Positions 45,169 through 56,622 of a stretch of DNA of 64,000 nt are shown piece by piece. This DNA comes from Lasioglossum baleicum. Taxonomy: Eukaryota > Arthropoda > Insecta > Hymenoptera > Halictidae. The notes under the pieces were generated by a model. That model made no database searches, was not told the origin of the DNA, and saw only the letters and a program-made list of their open reading frames with translations. The first letter of the stretch is position 1. Every line of letters begins with the position of its first letter. A program made the position numbers and the translations under genes. The stretch is taken from contig NC_134932.1 of the NCBI RefSeq assembly GCF_051020765.1, forward strand, positions 2,914,001-2,978,000, written 5' to 3'.

Positions 45169-47336
45169 CAGAGTGGCCAGACGAGTCCGACCTTGGGACT
45201 CGCGAGGGGAATACAGTACCCCTTCTCTGATGACCAGCAATATGCGCAAGCGCGACGGGGATCGAGTAAGGCTCATGGGAGACACGTTGCGCTTGCGCGA
45301 TGGGGACGCAACAATGACAGATGACATATTAGAAGTTTTAGGTTATTGCCGCATATCGAACCTATTACCTAATGAAATGAATCATATGAATCGTTCTAGA
45401 TATTATCAACATTCTTTATTATAAATAAAATGAATTGTAACATGTGGGAGTTTCAGTTGTGAAATGAAGTATGCTTATTATGTATAATATGTATGTTGAA
45501 AAAAATGTTGAAATCTGTACTACTGAGTTACATTCCAGTAAAATCATAAATGTCCTAAAAATAAATCATAATCTATTTTAACACTTTTAAGGAATGGACA
45601 TAGCAAGTTTTGAAACTACCTTTTTCAATGCATATCTTAAAAAGTTTAGTATTGGGAAGATGACACAAATTGTAGAACTAAAAATATTGTGTGAATATAA
45701 TAAATATATTATACATAATACAGTGATATACAATAAAATTGTAGGACAATATAGCCTATCAGCTAGATATATACGCTACGGGAAAGGATGACTGGCGTGG
45801 GCGTTCAAATAAGAACTATTCAGTTATTGCCAGTGAAGCTGTCCGCCAAGAGTGAGATTTATTAATGAACTCTACGAACTGAACACTCAGAGCGTCACAT
45901 AACACAATCAAATACAATACGATACAATAAAATATAATAAACAAATACACACACACACACCAAAATAAGCAAACAAATACTCAATGTATATCACTGTCAT
46001 TGCCGCTATTCTCAGTTTCACCAGCGAGCAAGGTTCCAGGTGATTTTTTTGGTATTTCTTCTCTATTGTACATTTGGGCATTAAATAATTCTAACATCTG
46101 ATCTGTTATTTGGAAGCTGGAAGCATCAATTTGTTTTGATTGCAAATATAATTTAATACGTGTAAGATCGCGAAGCGTGTGTGTCCAGAAATAGCTTTAT
46201 ATTTCGCTAAACAGTCAGAAGTTAAAATAGACATTCTTTTAAATAAATTTCCATCCAAAGTGATAGCTAAAAAAGTGTTACACCAGTGGTTCTTATTAGG
46301 CATAAAACCTACCGCACGAGAACGAAATAAGTTGAAACGATTAGATGTTGTTGAATTTTGGAGCACCGTTAGGAATTTAAAGGATGAATCTGATAATTTG
46401 TTGTACGATGAAATTGCAAAACTTGCGTTAATATGCTTGTCATTGCCGCATTCAAATGCACATGTGGAAAGATATTTTTCCATGATAACAGACATAAAAG
46501 ATAAAAAAAAGAAACATGTTAGATACACACACGATTCGCGATCTTACACGTATTAAATTATATTTGCAATCAAAACAAATTGATGCTTCCAGTTTCCAAA
46601 TAACAGATCAGATGTTAGAATTATTTAATGCCCAAATGTACAATAGAGAAGAAATACCAAAAAAATCACCTGGAACCTTGCTCGCTGGTGAAACTGAGAG
46701 TAGCGGCAATGACAGTGATATATATTGAGTATTTGTTTGCTTATTTTGGTGTGTTTGTGTATTTGTTTATTATATTTTATTGTATCGTATTGTATTTGAT
46801 TGTGTTATGTGATGCTCTGAGTGTTCAGTTCGTAGAGTTCATTAATAAATTTCACTACAACTTTTTAAGATATGCATTGAAAAAGGTAGTTTCAAAACTT
46901 GCTATGTCCATTCCTTAAAAGTGTTAAAATAGATTATGATTTATTTTTAGGACATTTATGATTTTACTGGAATGTAACTCAGTAGTACAGATTTCAACAT
47001 TTTTTTCAACATACATATTATACATAATAAGCATACTTCATTTCACAACTGAAACTCCCACATGTTACAATTCATTTTATTTATAATAAAGAATGTTGAT
47101 AATATCTAGAACGATTCATATGATTCATTTCATTAGGTAATAGGTTCGATATGCGGCAATAACCTAAAACTTCTAATATGTCATCTGTCATTGTTGCGTC
47201 CCCATCGCGCAAGCGCAACGTGTCTCCCATGAGCCTTACTCGATCCCCGTCGCGCTTGCGCATATTGCTGGTCATCAGAGAAGGGGTACTGTATTCCCCT
47301 CGCGAGTCCCAAGGTCGGACTCGTCTGGCCACTCTG
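45169..47336. mobile_element. 2.2-kb inverted repeat built from a hAT 3' end
   Basis: The outer arms 45169 to about 45652 and about 46862-47336 pair in reverse; the inner arms 45852-46183 and 46523-46850 also pair. The left arm has about 200 extra bases (45653-45851). The loop 46184-46522 and right arm carry the hAT transposase C-terminus, and the left arm repeats its last 65 codons in reverse. So a hAT 3' part was duplicated head to head. Confidence 0.8.
46179..46728 (+). pseudogene. hAT transposase C-terminal (dimerisation) fragment
   Basis: The frame 46179-46556 reads ALICLSLPHSNAHVERYFSMI, the hAT dimerisation motif. The frame then shifts by one near 46516, and LDTHTIRDLTRIKLYLQSK...SGNDSDIY continues to 46728. 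No DDE core or BED finger is present. The reverse copy of the tail lies at about 45985-46183. Confidence 0.85.
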
Positions 47337-47990
47337 ACCATAGCCGCTGCACCAACCGGCGCCGTTGGAATCAACTTCGAAATATTTGAATATACCGTAC
47401 ATAGTATTATTTTCGTTTTTCGTATTAGGCAAGTTTTAAAGTCTGGGAGATGTTTTTCTGAACGTAGGAATGTTTAATATGACATAATATATTTTTATGA
47501 TTGTGAAAATATAAGTATAACTTAGGAAAAACGCCAAAAAAAGCGGTTTTTATTTTTTTTAACTATGACGCACCATTCACAAAAATCTGAAAAAAATTGA
47601 GCATAATACTTACGGTAATACCTCATCGCTAAATTAAATCTGGAGTAGCACCTTTTAGATTTCTATATAAAACCTGCATTTTTTCGATTTTTTTCGTGTT
47701 TTTCATTTTTTACAAGCAGAGCTTGCAGCGCAAAAATCTGGAAATGATACCTAATATGTGGCTTGGTATCCGAAATGTGTCAGATTTTTTTCAGAATTTT
47801 TAATTGCCAAAAAATAGGGAAAATGGGCCAAAACCTGGATTTTCGTTTTTTCTCAATAACTACCCTTACAGATGAGATAGGGGGCTGGAACTTGGCAGAG
47901 GGGGGTCTTTTTGGGTAGGCTATCGAATGGTCCAAGCCCGATTAAAATACCGCCGGGGGCGAATTTCACTATCAAACCCGGCTATAGCCT
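47337..47990. mobile_element. Right half of the TA foldback family (see 15869-17332)
   Basis: Homologous to about 16705-17332, from the tRNA-like ACCATAGCCGCTGCACCAA block through the AT-rich arm to the end AGCCTT. The left half is absent; it joins the hAT palindrome directly at CACTCTG. Confidence 0.75.
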
Positions 47991-47994
47991 TTTA

Positions 47995-48304
47995 ATATTC
48001 CGCATGTGTGTGCTCCATTAACCAATCCGTTTTCAACATCAATGTTATTAATAATTATCATATAGTTTATATTAATTTTCAATTTAATCTCAGTTAATAA
48101 TTCGTTTTGAACTGATTGTTTTTTTGAAGATTGTAATATAAATATTTTTTTGTATTTACTTTCATCGATATTCTTTGAAAATGTATTCTTGGGAGTAGAG
48201 ATGATTAACTCACTCTTGCATTGGGATAATTTTCGATTATTGTAAGCGGAAACATTAGCATAAGGTACATGTTGGATTATCAACAAGTTACAAAAATGAA
48301 TCAA
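47995..48304 (-). pseudogene. PIF1-like helicase C-terminal scrap (Helitron-like?)
   Basis: Minus-strand frame VPYANVSAYNNRKL...LLTEIKLKININYMIIINNIDVENGLVNGAHTCGIL resembles the end of PIF1-type helicases (NIDV.dGLVNGa.G.l), as found in Helitrons. Only about 100 residues with no ATPase core, cut by the foldback at its C-terminus. Weak but specific. Confidence 0.55.
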
Positions 48305-49093
48305 CGATCTCAGAGTCGTATTCTTAAACAGAGATTACGAAGTATCGATGGAACGTTCTCAGAAGTATACTTTCTTACAAGTGCCGAACTGTGGGGGGGG
48401 GCTAACCTAAACAGTTTGGAGATACGAAGGGACTCTGGATTCCTTTCTGGGGGTCCCAAAGATTCTTTCCTTCTTAAAAGTCAGTCGAAGCTAAGACATC
48501 TCATGGTAAAGAGCTTCCTTCCGCGCCGTGTAATAAAGGCTAACTTTTACTTTAAAAGTACCAGTGTTCATTCATTTACACCCATATCCAATAGTACAAA
48601 AAAAATTTTTTTTAAATGAATAAAAAAATTTTTTGTGTAATTACGTTTGTTTCTTCGGTTAGAAACTTTCCGTTCTCTCGTATAAATTGCATTGTTGAAT
48701 GAACTTCTTTCGAAAAAAAAATTAAAAAACTAAAAAACTACTGGGCCAAAATGGACCAAAATCTAATCAGCTCTAAGTTACAGCGGGGCACATCGATTGC
48801 ATCATTCATCATTCTGATCGCGTTGTTACTTTTTCAGAAAACGTTAACGAAAAATTTGATACCATAGAAACAGACATACGCACACACACATACGAACATT
48901 TTGATAAAAATAGTCTAAAATGACTCCAATGACCATGAAACGTGAAGATCTGCTAAAAAATCGATTTTCGATTTTCGGGGTCATTACAATAACTTTCCTA
49001 TAAAATCGGGAAGTTAACAAATAGCAACAATAACGAGGAAGCTAAAACCTACAAACACTAACTAATCTCCAGTCCGAACAAAGCACAAAGATA
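48305..49093. other. Interval without recognised gene
   Basis: AT-rich, a G9 run at about 48392; a short ORF at 48269-48619 has no recognisable domain. Confidence 0.4.
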
Positions 49094-49097
49094 CTAT

Positions 49098-49314
49098 TGT
49101 AGGAGGGTTTGTCAGTGTTCTCTTCTGCTGCTCGAAGCTAAGTAACTGAGCGCGGTGCTCCGCCGTTTTCCTGAAATCGCGGTGACAACCGAGCCGCGAT
49201 CAGGTCGCTCGGCATTTGTTTGCAGCAGTCTGTTTTTCCAAACAGACTGCAGTCGCGATGATGCCCAACGGTCACTCTTACATTGTAGCCAGGGGTGGTC
49301 GCTCGTCGCCTACA
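49098..49314. mobile_element. 217-bp TGTAGG...CCTACA insertion with 4-bp duplication
   Basis: TGTAGGAGGG at the left and GTCGCCTACA at the right; CTAT at 49094-49097 and 49315-49318. Contains a perfect hairpin GCAGTCTGTTT-TTCC-AAACAGACTGC (about 49226-49251). It could be a short solo LTR (TRIM type) or a small TIR element. Confidence 0.6.
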
Positions 49315-49368
49315 CTATGTAACGCGGCGACGACAACTCTTAAGGGATGCGTTCTCAACGCTTACACT

Positions 49369-52300
49369 TCACATATGCAGTAGAGGCATCACAAAAATTT
49401 TTTCTCCAACACTATCACTTAAATCAAATGGAACCATTTTGCTTTTGATATCGGTAATTTTACACATTATAGTTTCCGTATTTCTACCGCTGACATTCCA
49501 TATTTGGAGATGACGTGAATCACAAGTATAGGAATAAAGTGCCTTTCTCTTCCTCAATATCTTTCCCGTAATTTCGATACAATTTACGTCATCGTTTGGG
49601 GACATCCACATACTATTTAATTGTATGATTTCATTGCTGTTCAATAAAACTGTGTTGTTAGGAAATGTAGTGGTTAGTAATGCCTCTTTATATTGAACTC
49701 GTTTAATCAGTATTTTATTCTCTAATTCTTTTGATGTCACTTGTCTAGTAATTTTGATTGCAGGTGGCAATTCGGCTTTTTCGTTCCAAATATGGGAGAT
49801 ATCATTGAATCGACGGCATAATTGCGAGAGAGGCTTATTTCCATTTCGAAGAAGTCGTTTCATTCTTCCTAGAGCGTTTTCGAATGGAAAACTGGAAATA
49901 CTGGCCAGTGTGAACAGTTCATATTTTTAACATCATCTGCAAGATGGATCAGATTATGTACATTTCCAATCATAAATTCCTTTCCATATATAAATGGTGC
50001 TTTGGTCACAAATTTTTTCAAACATAATTCAGCATATTTACGTTTATCCACGGCTAATTCTTTAGACGATAATATCCTGCAACCAGTATGTAGGAGCAAT
50101 AAATGTCTATATATGTTAGTTGGTAAAATTTTTTTGAAGATAACAGGAGCTGCATATAACAATAAAAATCGGTATACAGTGGCTTTGAATTTATGGTACC
50201 CTGTTAATGATCTCGTCGTTCGTTGAAATTCAGCAGGTACTTTTATCCTTTGTAGTAAATCTGACAATTGTACCTTAGCACAATTACTCAGCTTCAACCC
50301 TTTCATATTTCCATCTATCCAGTAATTTAATAGTTTTTTCATGATTCCCAAATATAGCAAGTGCATGGAGTCCAACAAAAAGTGATTGATCATATCAATT
50401 TCCGGTTGTATGCGAAGTAAAGGAGATAGTCCTAAATGATGTTTCGCATTAGTTTGATTTCTAAATGACAAATCACTTCTTTTTTACTATTTCTGAATGG
50501 GTAAGTGGTCCGTTTTTTGTACCTTTTACCACGTATCGTACATCTCCCGCAGGCAAAGTATCCTCCGTGACCTTTATTACATTTCAGAATCGAACGTGCA
50601 GGTCTGTCACATATAAAAGCTTTGATAGATATAGTAAATCTCCTATTACACTGTCCAACAGCCAAAAAGTATTTCGATTCCCACTATGCGATTCTTGTAG
50701 AGTTTTCCGCGCTGATTCCGAATCTGGTTTTAATTTTTTTCCTATACGTCCAGTTTTTGAGAAAATGGAGTTTAAAAAAAATACATATTTTTCAACTTTA
50801 AACAAATATTGCGATGTTATTATAAAAGATATTGAATTGTTCTTTACAGCAAACGATTCTGTAGACTTTCCCGAATACAGTGATATCCAATATTAATACA
50901 TTATGATTATTTAAACATGTTTAAACAATGATTAAAGACGAAGATGCACCACTTTTGCACCAATCTTTGCGGATATTTTCAAATTTATCTCAAAAAATAA
51001 AGGTCCAGCGAAAAATTGAACTATACAACGCGAAAGAGCAGGCTTTTATCTTGAGAAACCCCCCTGTGAAGTTTGCATGGTCAGCGTTTTTTTCGAACCA
51101 GAAAGCAAAATATCTTCGCGCGACATGAGTTTCCGCCAGTGGCGCTCGGGACGGGATACGGCGCAGCGACGGGATACGGAGCGGCGAACAACCGTTCTGG
51201 TGGTGAGCGCCACTGGTGACAACTCATGTCGGGCGAAGATATTTTGCTTTTTGGTTCGAAGAAAACGTCGACCATGCAAACTTCACAGGGGGGTTTCTCA
51301 AGATAAAAGTCTGCTCTTTCGCGTGGTATAGTTCAATTTTTCGCTGGATCCTTATTTTTTGAGATGAATTCGAGAATATCCGCAAAAATTGGTGCATCTC
51401 CGTCTTTAATCATTGTTTAAACATGTTTAAACAATCATAATGTATTAATATTGGATATCACTGTATTCGGGAAAGTCTACAGAATCTTTTGCTGTAAAGA
51501 ACAATTATCTTTTATAATAACATCGCAATATTTGTTTGAAGTTGAAAAATATGTCTTTTTTTTAACTCCATTTTCTCAAAAACTGGACGTATAGGAAAAA
51601 AATTAAAACCAGATTCGGAATCAGCGCGGAAAACTGTATAAGAATTGCATAGTGGGAATCGAAATACTTTTAAAAAGATGAAATTTGTTGGACAGTGTTA
51701 TCTATAGCAATACCATTACGTTGCAGATCGTTAATTTCATTTATAAATTTCTCCAAATATTGTTCAAGATTATTGTTTGGCTTTCCATCTCCACAATAAA
51801 TGGCAACAGGAAAAGGTCGGTAAATATCAGGATCATGAAAAATTTTACATAATATTGGCCACAACTGTTTTGTGCTGGATTTAAATAATGGTAAACCATC
51901 AACGTTGAACATCAGCGGTATATCACTACTGTTATGGATCTCTGGATTTACACATTTCTCAAGAACTTTACTTATCCCAAAGTATACAAATTCATCATTG
52001 GTGCCATTAAAGCTTTCGATGGTATAATTGCTGCATGCTGTAGCTAGAAATGTTTTTGCTGTTTTTGGTAAATTAGGATAAGAATGTCTCCTTAACATGT
52101 CCATCAATAATTCCAGTCGAGTATGTGGTATTGGTGGATCCATGAGAGTCCATTGGCGTATATCTCGTATGTCATTAAATCCTCTTTCTTGAAAATTCTC
52201 TTCAGTCTCTTCATCTGTTGTCTCATTGTTTGAACTCTGATAATCTATAACAGTTTCTGTATGATTTCCACTGTTATGTCCTGTATCCTCTCTTGTCTCG

Positions 52301-52661
52301 TCTCCCTCTGATGACACAATATTATCATTAATTGTGTGTGGTATATTTCGATTAAGTCCCGAAACTTCTACAACATCAGACACAACATTTTTTCTATCAT
52401 AAAACATTTGTATAAAAGCACTTCGGTTCGTATATACTAAATATTAATATAATTATAATAATAACAACATTACCTGAATTTACACTTCCACGTTCTTCAT
52501 AGATTCTTGATTCACTATTTTCCGACATCACTATCGTATCTGCTTCCGAATTTATAAATTCTGTGCATTGCTGATTACTCGATAATTTACGCCTCTTACG
52601 AAGTCGTTGAACTCTGAGACGTGTGAGTTCACGAGTTTTCAAATTTCGCATATCATCCGAC
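49369..52661 (-). pseudogene. Element C transposase, split by a CACTG foldback and frameshifts
   Basis: Minus strand. Exon 1 starts MSDDMRNLKTRELTRLRVQRLRKRR (ATG at 52661) and runs to a donor TCAG/GTAATG (about 52473); the acceptor is about 52393. The main frame to 51700 has NVDGLPLFKSSTKQLWPIL (first Asp). After the foldback (50649-51697) come FACGRCTIRGKRY, a frameshift near 50460, then LDSMHLLYLGIMKKLL (second Asp) and HNLIHLADDVK, a second frameshift near 49866, and the tail ending FVMPLLHM. Same architecture as element A but clearly diverged (LDSMHLLYLG against LDYMHLICLG). Confidence 0.85.
50649..51697. mobile_element. CACTG foldback element, copy 2 (3-bp duplication TTA)
   Basis: CACTGTCCAACAGCC...TTGGACAGTG, with TTA at 50646-50648 and 51698-51700. 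Nearly identical to 7961-9025 over its length with only small indels, so both moved recently. It interrupts the element C transposase. Confidence 0.88.
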
Positions 52662-52678
52662 ATCGTAACGGAAAACAA

Positions 52679-53030
52679 TTTCTGTTAATTTACTGTTCAC
52701 TGTTCAGTATACACTCGTGAATGACGCGCGGATGATTAATTGTTGCAGTCCCCGTCAGTGCTTCGATTGTGCCCAAATTTTCTCGCGCAGACGCGAGAAA
52801 ACAGTAACGTATCTACTACTGGGTAGCAGAGCGGCCAGAGCCCTGAGGCAGTTATATTAGCAGGAATGTACCGAAATAATCTTACCTTACAAAAAGACTC
52901 CAGGACGTGTCCTACGAGTTACAAAATATACACAAATACACCTGGTATACATTCATTTTTTAGAATCAAATCATACAAATTTTTTAAAGTTCTGCGGGGT
53001 GCTCAAGGAACCCATTTTATCGAGAGTTCA
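52679..53030. other. Upstream region of the element C transposase
   Basis: Likely 5' UTR/promoter of the transposase; TCTCGCGCAGACGCGAGA hairpin at about 52780-52798. No ORF of note. Confidence 0.4.
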
Positions 53031-53035
53031 CGTTA

Positions 53036-53437
53036 TTGAGGAATTCCCAACCTGGGCGAATGCTCGGCCATCCCCTATTGGACCAGGTATGGCACCTGTT
53101 AGGAATTCTCAACCTGGGCGTGTGCTCGGCCATCCCCATTTGGACCATGTATGGCACCAGTTAGGAATGACTAACTCAGGCATGCACTCGACCATCCCGA
53201 TTTGGACCATGTATGGCACCTGTTAGGAATGCCTAACTTAGGCATGCACTCGACCATCCCCATTTGGACCACGTGTGGCACCTGTTAGGAATGCCTAACT
53301 TAGGCGTACATCAATGCTTTCCGCATTAGGCCCACGTACGGCAACTGTTAGGAATGTCCAACTTAGGCGTACCCCAATGCTTACCGCATTAGGCCCAAAT
53401 TCGTCGTTAGGCATGCCTAACTAAATTTCTAGTCGGG
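53036..53437. repeat. Subterminal repeat array of element C
   Basis: Six or so 62-bp units: GGCACCTGTTAGGAATGCC, TAACTTAGGCATGCACTCGA, CCATCCCCATTTGGACCATG. GGCACC starts recur near 53090, 53152, 53214 and 53277; the last units diverge. Ends GTTAGGCATGCCTAAC, then CTAGTCGGG. Confidence 0.82.
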
Positions 53438-53679
53438 TATGCTTTTCAGATTTTCGAATTATGCGAACGTCTTTAAAAAATTGCATATTTTAAAACATTC
53501 GAAAAAAATGCATATTTCCATGGGAGATACCAGTTTTATAAAAATTCAGTAATGGGATATTGTCGAAATCATTTTTCTTAATTTTTTCAGAATATTTTGT
53601 ATATACAATATATAGTGCAATCGTACTTAAAAAAAATAAAAATCAACTTTTTCGATATTTCTTTACCTTTTGTATGTGT

Positions 53680-55385
53680 TGTCACGTCGTCTATCGTTTC
53701 GTAGAGAAACGGCAGCGACTCCGGGTATTTACAAGCGATACCGCCGGGCCGCGTTCGGCCGCGCGAAACGCGGTCCACCCGGGACAAAAATTGTACGTAG
53801 GCGCGTTGTCTCTCTCTAGATCTTCTAAGCCAAGTTCGGGCGCCAGGCACAGAAGGTGCCACGCGAAGTTCGCGAATACGATTGCTTCGAGAGGCAGTTG
53901 CCCGAGCCTACGACAATTGAAATTAAACGAAGATGTTACGTTGACGGTCGCAGGGTACTACGCGGGTCGAGCAAGAGGCGTTCCCCGCGGCGGGAAGGTT
54001 TCTCACGTAATAAACACTCTCATACGATCTGGGTTAACACAATTTATTCTTCCGATCTTACAAGAACGATGCCGGCAGCGACCGGCAGCGTTTTGAGGTT
54101 AACCGGCGCGTGACAGGTGGTCGGCAACGACGGATCGTTGCACGCGCGATTTGACCTTTTCCGGTCCCTTTCCTTACGCTATAAATCCGGCAGCAACGTG
54201 ATTTTAACGTCGGCGTACGCGAGCTTCGCGTTCCTCGCCCGAATTCGGATGGAAAACGCGTTTCAACAGTCTTCTCGTCGACAGAACGAATCGCGGAAAT
54301 ACGACGAGAGCACGTGGCGGCGTCGCACCGTGGGACGACTCGAGGTTCGATTGAAACTGCAACGACGCGCGGATTCTCACTAAATTAATTGATGTCTAGT
54401 TTCACGCTAAACTCCGTCACCGCGTGCGTCGAGGCCAAGACGACGCGCGGATCCACTCATCCGACCTCTCTTGAAACTAGCATCCGCCAAATATATTTCT
54501 TCGTGCGTTCGCTGACCGACGGGTTCGCCCCGTTCACGAATTGAATATGTTCTCCGCGAATACCGGCAGCTTCGAAGCCGCGTCGGTGTTTCGGCGACGC
54601 GATCGCGGACACGACACGCTTACCGAGCCAACGCGAGAAAGATCACTGTACTACGTTGAGATCTGACAAAAGCTTACCCAGGGCAACGATTGATGGTCCC
54701 ACGTTCTCGTCGCTCTGTGTCCGGCAGCTCGCTTCGCAAATACCATAGTTCTTACGCAATGATTAAGGTTCGAAATTCGCAACTAGTTTTCGCTAAAGCC
54801 AACGAAGAAGTGATCTCTCACGGTGTGACTCGGGAACGCGGAAGCGGAGCGTCCCTTCCTTGCCGCTCTCGTCCCCCCGCACGCAGTTCGACCTATCGCT
54901 GACAGATTTTCGTACGGGGCCTAGCCCTGCGCGACGGCCCCTGGCGTCCGGCGTTCCGTTGGTTCTCCGGCAGCGATGCTCGTTGATTCGTCGCTTCCCG
55001 GCAACTGGCCAGGTTTCTCTCCGGCGAGACAGCTGAGATCCTTGGCTTGGCATCGCATGTCCTCGTCGGCGCCTCCAGGTTGTCTATCCTGAGCCGCGTT
55101 GATCCCTCGCTTCCTCGGTGTGGGAGTTTTCGCCGGCGCCGATCCTTTTTCCGTTTCTCGGCGGGAGAGGTGCTTCGGGTCCCCCCTTGGGGCCCGACTA
55201 CGGTCCTTCAGACACGCGTCACGCAATTGGCGCGATGCTCAAAAATATAAGTGCTCGTCCATGGGTCTCGTTCGCGCCCAGGGCGAGCGCTCGCCACGGC
55301 GCATCTCGCCTATATTGCTGCCAGAGGGTGACCCGGTCTTCCGATAATCGGTATCGGGTGACGTCGGCAAAACTGCCACGTCACA
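53680..55385. mobile_element. 1.7-kb solo LTR-type insertion (duplication GTGT)
   Basis: TGTCACGTCG...CCACGTCACA, with GTGT at 53676-53679 and 55386-55389. The uninterrupted target is visible in sister copies at about 59465 and 61805 (TTTTGTAGATGTATTATGTAAT). GC-rich, with signals on both strands (AATAAA-like at about 54010 plus, 54042 minus), so orientation is unclear. The first 190 bp match 6239-6430. No domain in its ORFs. Confidence 0.8.
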
Positions 55386-55527
55386 GTGTATTATGTAATA
55401 TTGAACATTTTTAACAAACGTAAAAATGCAATATAAATATTGCTTTGACAATATATTTGAAATATTACTACAACAATTATATGGTTAAGAAAGAAGAAAA
55501 AAAGTGTTTAACGAAAAAGAAAATCAT

Positions 55528-55612
55528 TCGGTGTGGGATTCGATCGAGGGCCGGAGATTCGATTCGCAGCGGGAGACCGTGCCGTCTGCACTAATCGTAT
55601 CTGCTGGAAGTA
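55528..55612 (-). other. tRNA-like sequence in a foldback centre
   Basis: On the minus strand GATTAGTGCAGACGGCACGG resembles an A box/D-arm and CGATCGAATCCCACACCG a B box/T-arm. The acceptor stem is not convincing. Confidence 0.5.
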
Positions 55613-56040
55613 TTGTTCATATATTGAAACATAGGCAAATAAAATATTTTTAAAATTATTTTTTTAAGAGTATTGCATTTTTTAAAGTTTGTACATAATA
55701 TTACATAATACACCTACAAAAGGTAACGAAATATCAAAAAATTGATTTTTGTTTTTTTTAACACCAAACCTACCGAGCACTAAAAACTCTATTTATTTAC
55801 ATTTCGTGCAATTTTTATTACAATATGTGTTTGGATAAAGAAGTTTATCGATTCAATACACTATAGTACGATGCACTATATAAAAAATTCTGAAAAAAAT
55901 TAAAAACGGTTGTTTCAACAATATCTCATTACTGAATTTTTATATACAATGGTATCTCCCAATCTTCAGTAGGAAATATGCATTTTTCCGAATTTTTGGT
56001 AATTTCCAATTTTTTAAAACCTGTTCGCAAAGTCTGTAAA

Positions 56041-56618
56041 ATCTGAAAAAATATACATTAATAATCATGATAAGACACATCCAACATAATAATTTAAACG
56101 TGGCACGGCGAGAACTTCAATGTCGTATTACGCTTGAATTTATTTCGAATCAATTCCTTCATACAAGCCGTTCGTTTCGTACGAATCGCACGCTCGCCAC
56201 AGTGCGCCGAACCATTGACAAAAATCGAAAAAGTCACTGCTTCATATCGATTTAAAACTATGTTCATACTATGTCAAAATAAATCATTTTTTGAGAAAAA
56301 GATTTAAAAAATTCAGTAGGAAATTATAATAGTTACAAGCGAATCTGTAAGCGAATTTTAGGAAGATTAAATAGTAGACGTTTGTTGTTCAATTGACACA
56401 GATCTCCAAAGCGTATTTGTTAAATTTTCAATATAGGTCCACATAAAGAAGTTGTATAATGCAACTTTTAGTATTTCTTCCACAATTCCGATCAGTTGCT
56501 ATTTATGAAAAAAATTTAATTTAAAACGAAGTTTCAGTTTCGGAAGAACTGAACTGCGAATTCATCTACTGAAAACCACCAATCAAACGAAATTTTGTTT
56601 ATCAATATCGTTTTTTAA
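56041..56618. other. Foldback arm and mariner-like MITE fragment
   Basis: AT-rich. The segment 56390-56520 matches the right arm of the MITE at 25813-26497 (TTGACACAGATCT...CAATTCCGATCA). No gene. Confidence 0.5.
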
Positions 56619-56622
56619 TGTT

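Larger units (their letters stand above)
49369..53437 (-). mobile_element. Element C: divergent Tnp2-like transposon
   Basis: Minus-strand transposase (52661-49369) with a nested CACTG foldback, and an upstream tandem array ending in CCCGACTAG read on the minus strand (end at 53437, TA at 53438-53439). The end pattern CCC-N3-TAG is shared with element A and 13237. The other end was not found, and there is no DUF4806 gene. Confidence 0.72.
53440..56040. mobile_element. AT-rich foldback with tRNA-like centre, split by a solo LTR
   Basis: The left arm 53440-53679 plus 55386-55520 pairs with the right arm 55620-56040 (shared words CGATATTTCTTTACCTTTTGTA, ATTCAGTAATG, AAAATGCATATTTCC, read in reverse on the right). 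A tRNA-like block lies in the centre. Same general plan as 15869-17332, different sequence. Ends not defined to the base. Confidence 0.68.

Noticed and set aside
53036..53437. CRISPR-like direct repeats
   Set aside because: The repeats have no unique spacers and lie at a transposon end in a eukaryotic setting; they are subterminal repeats.
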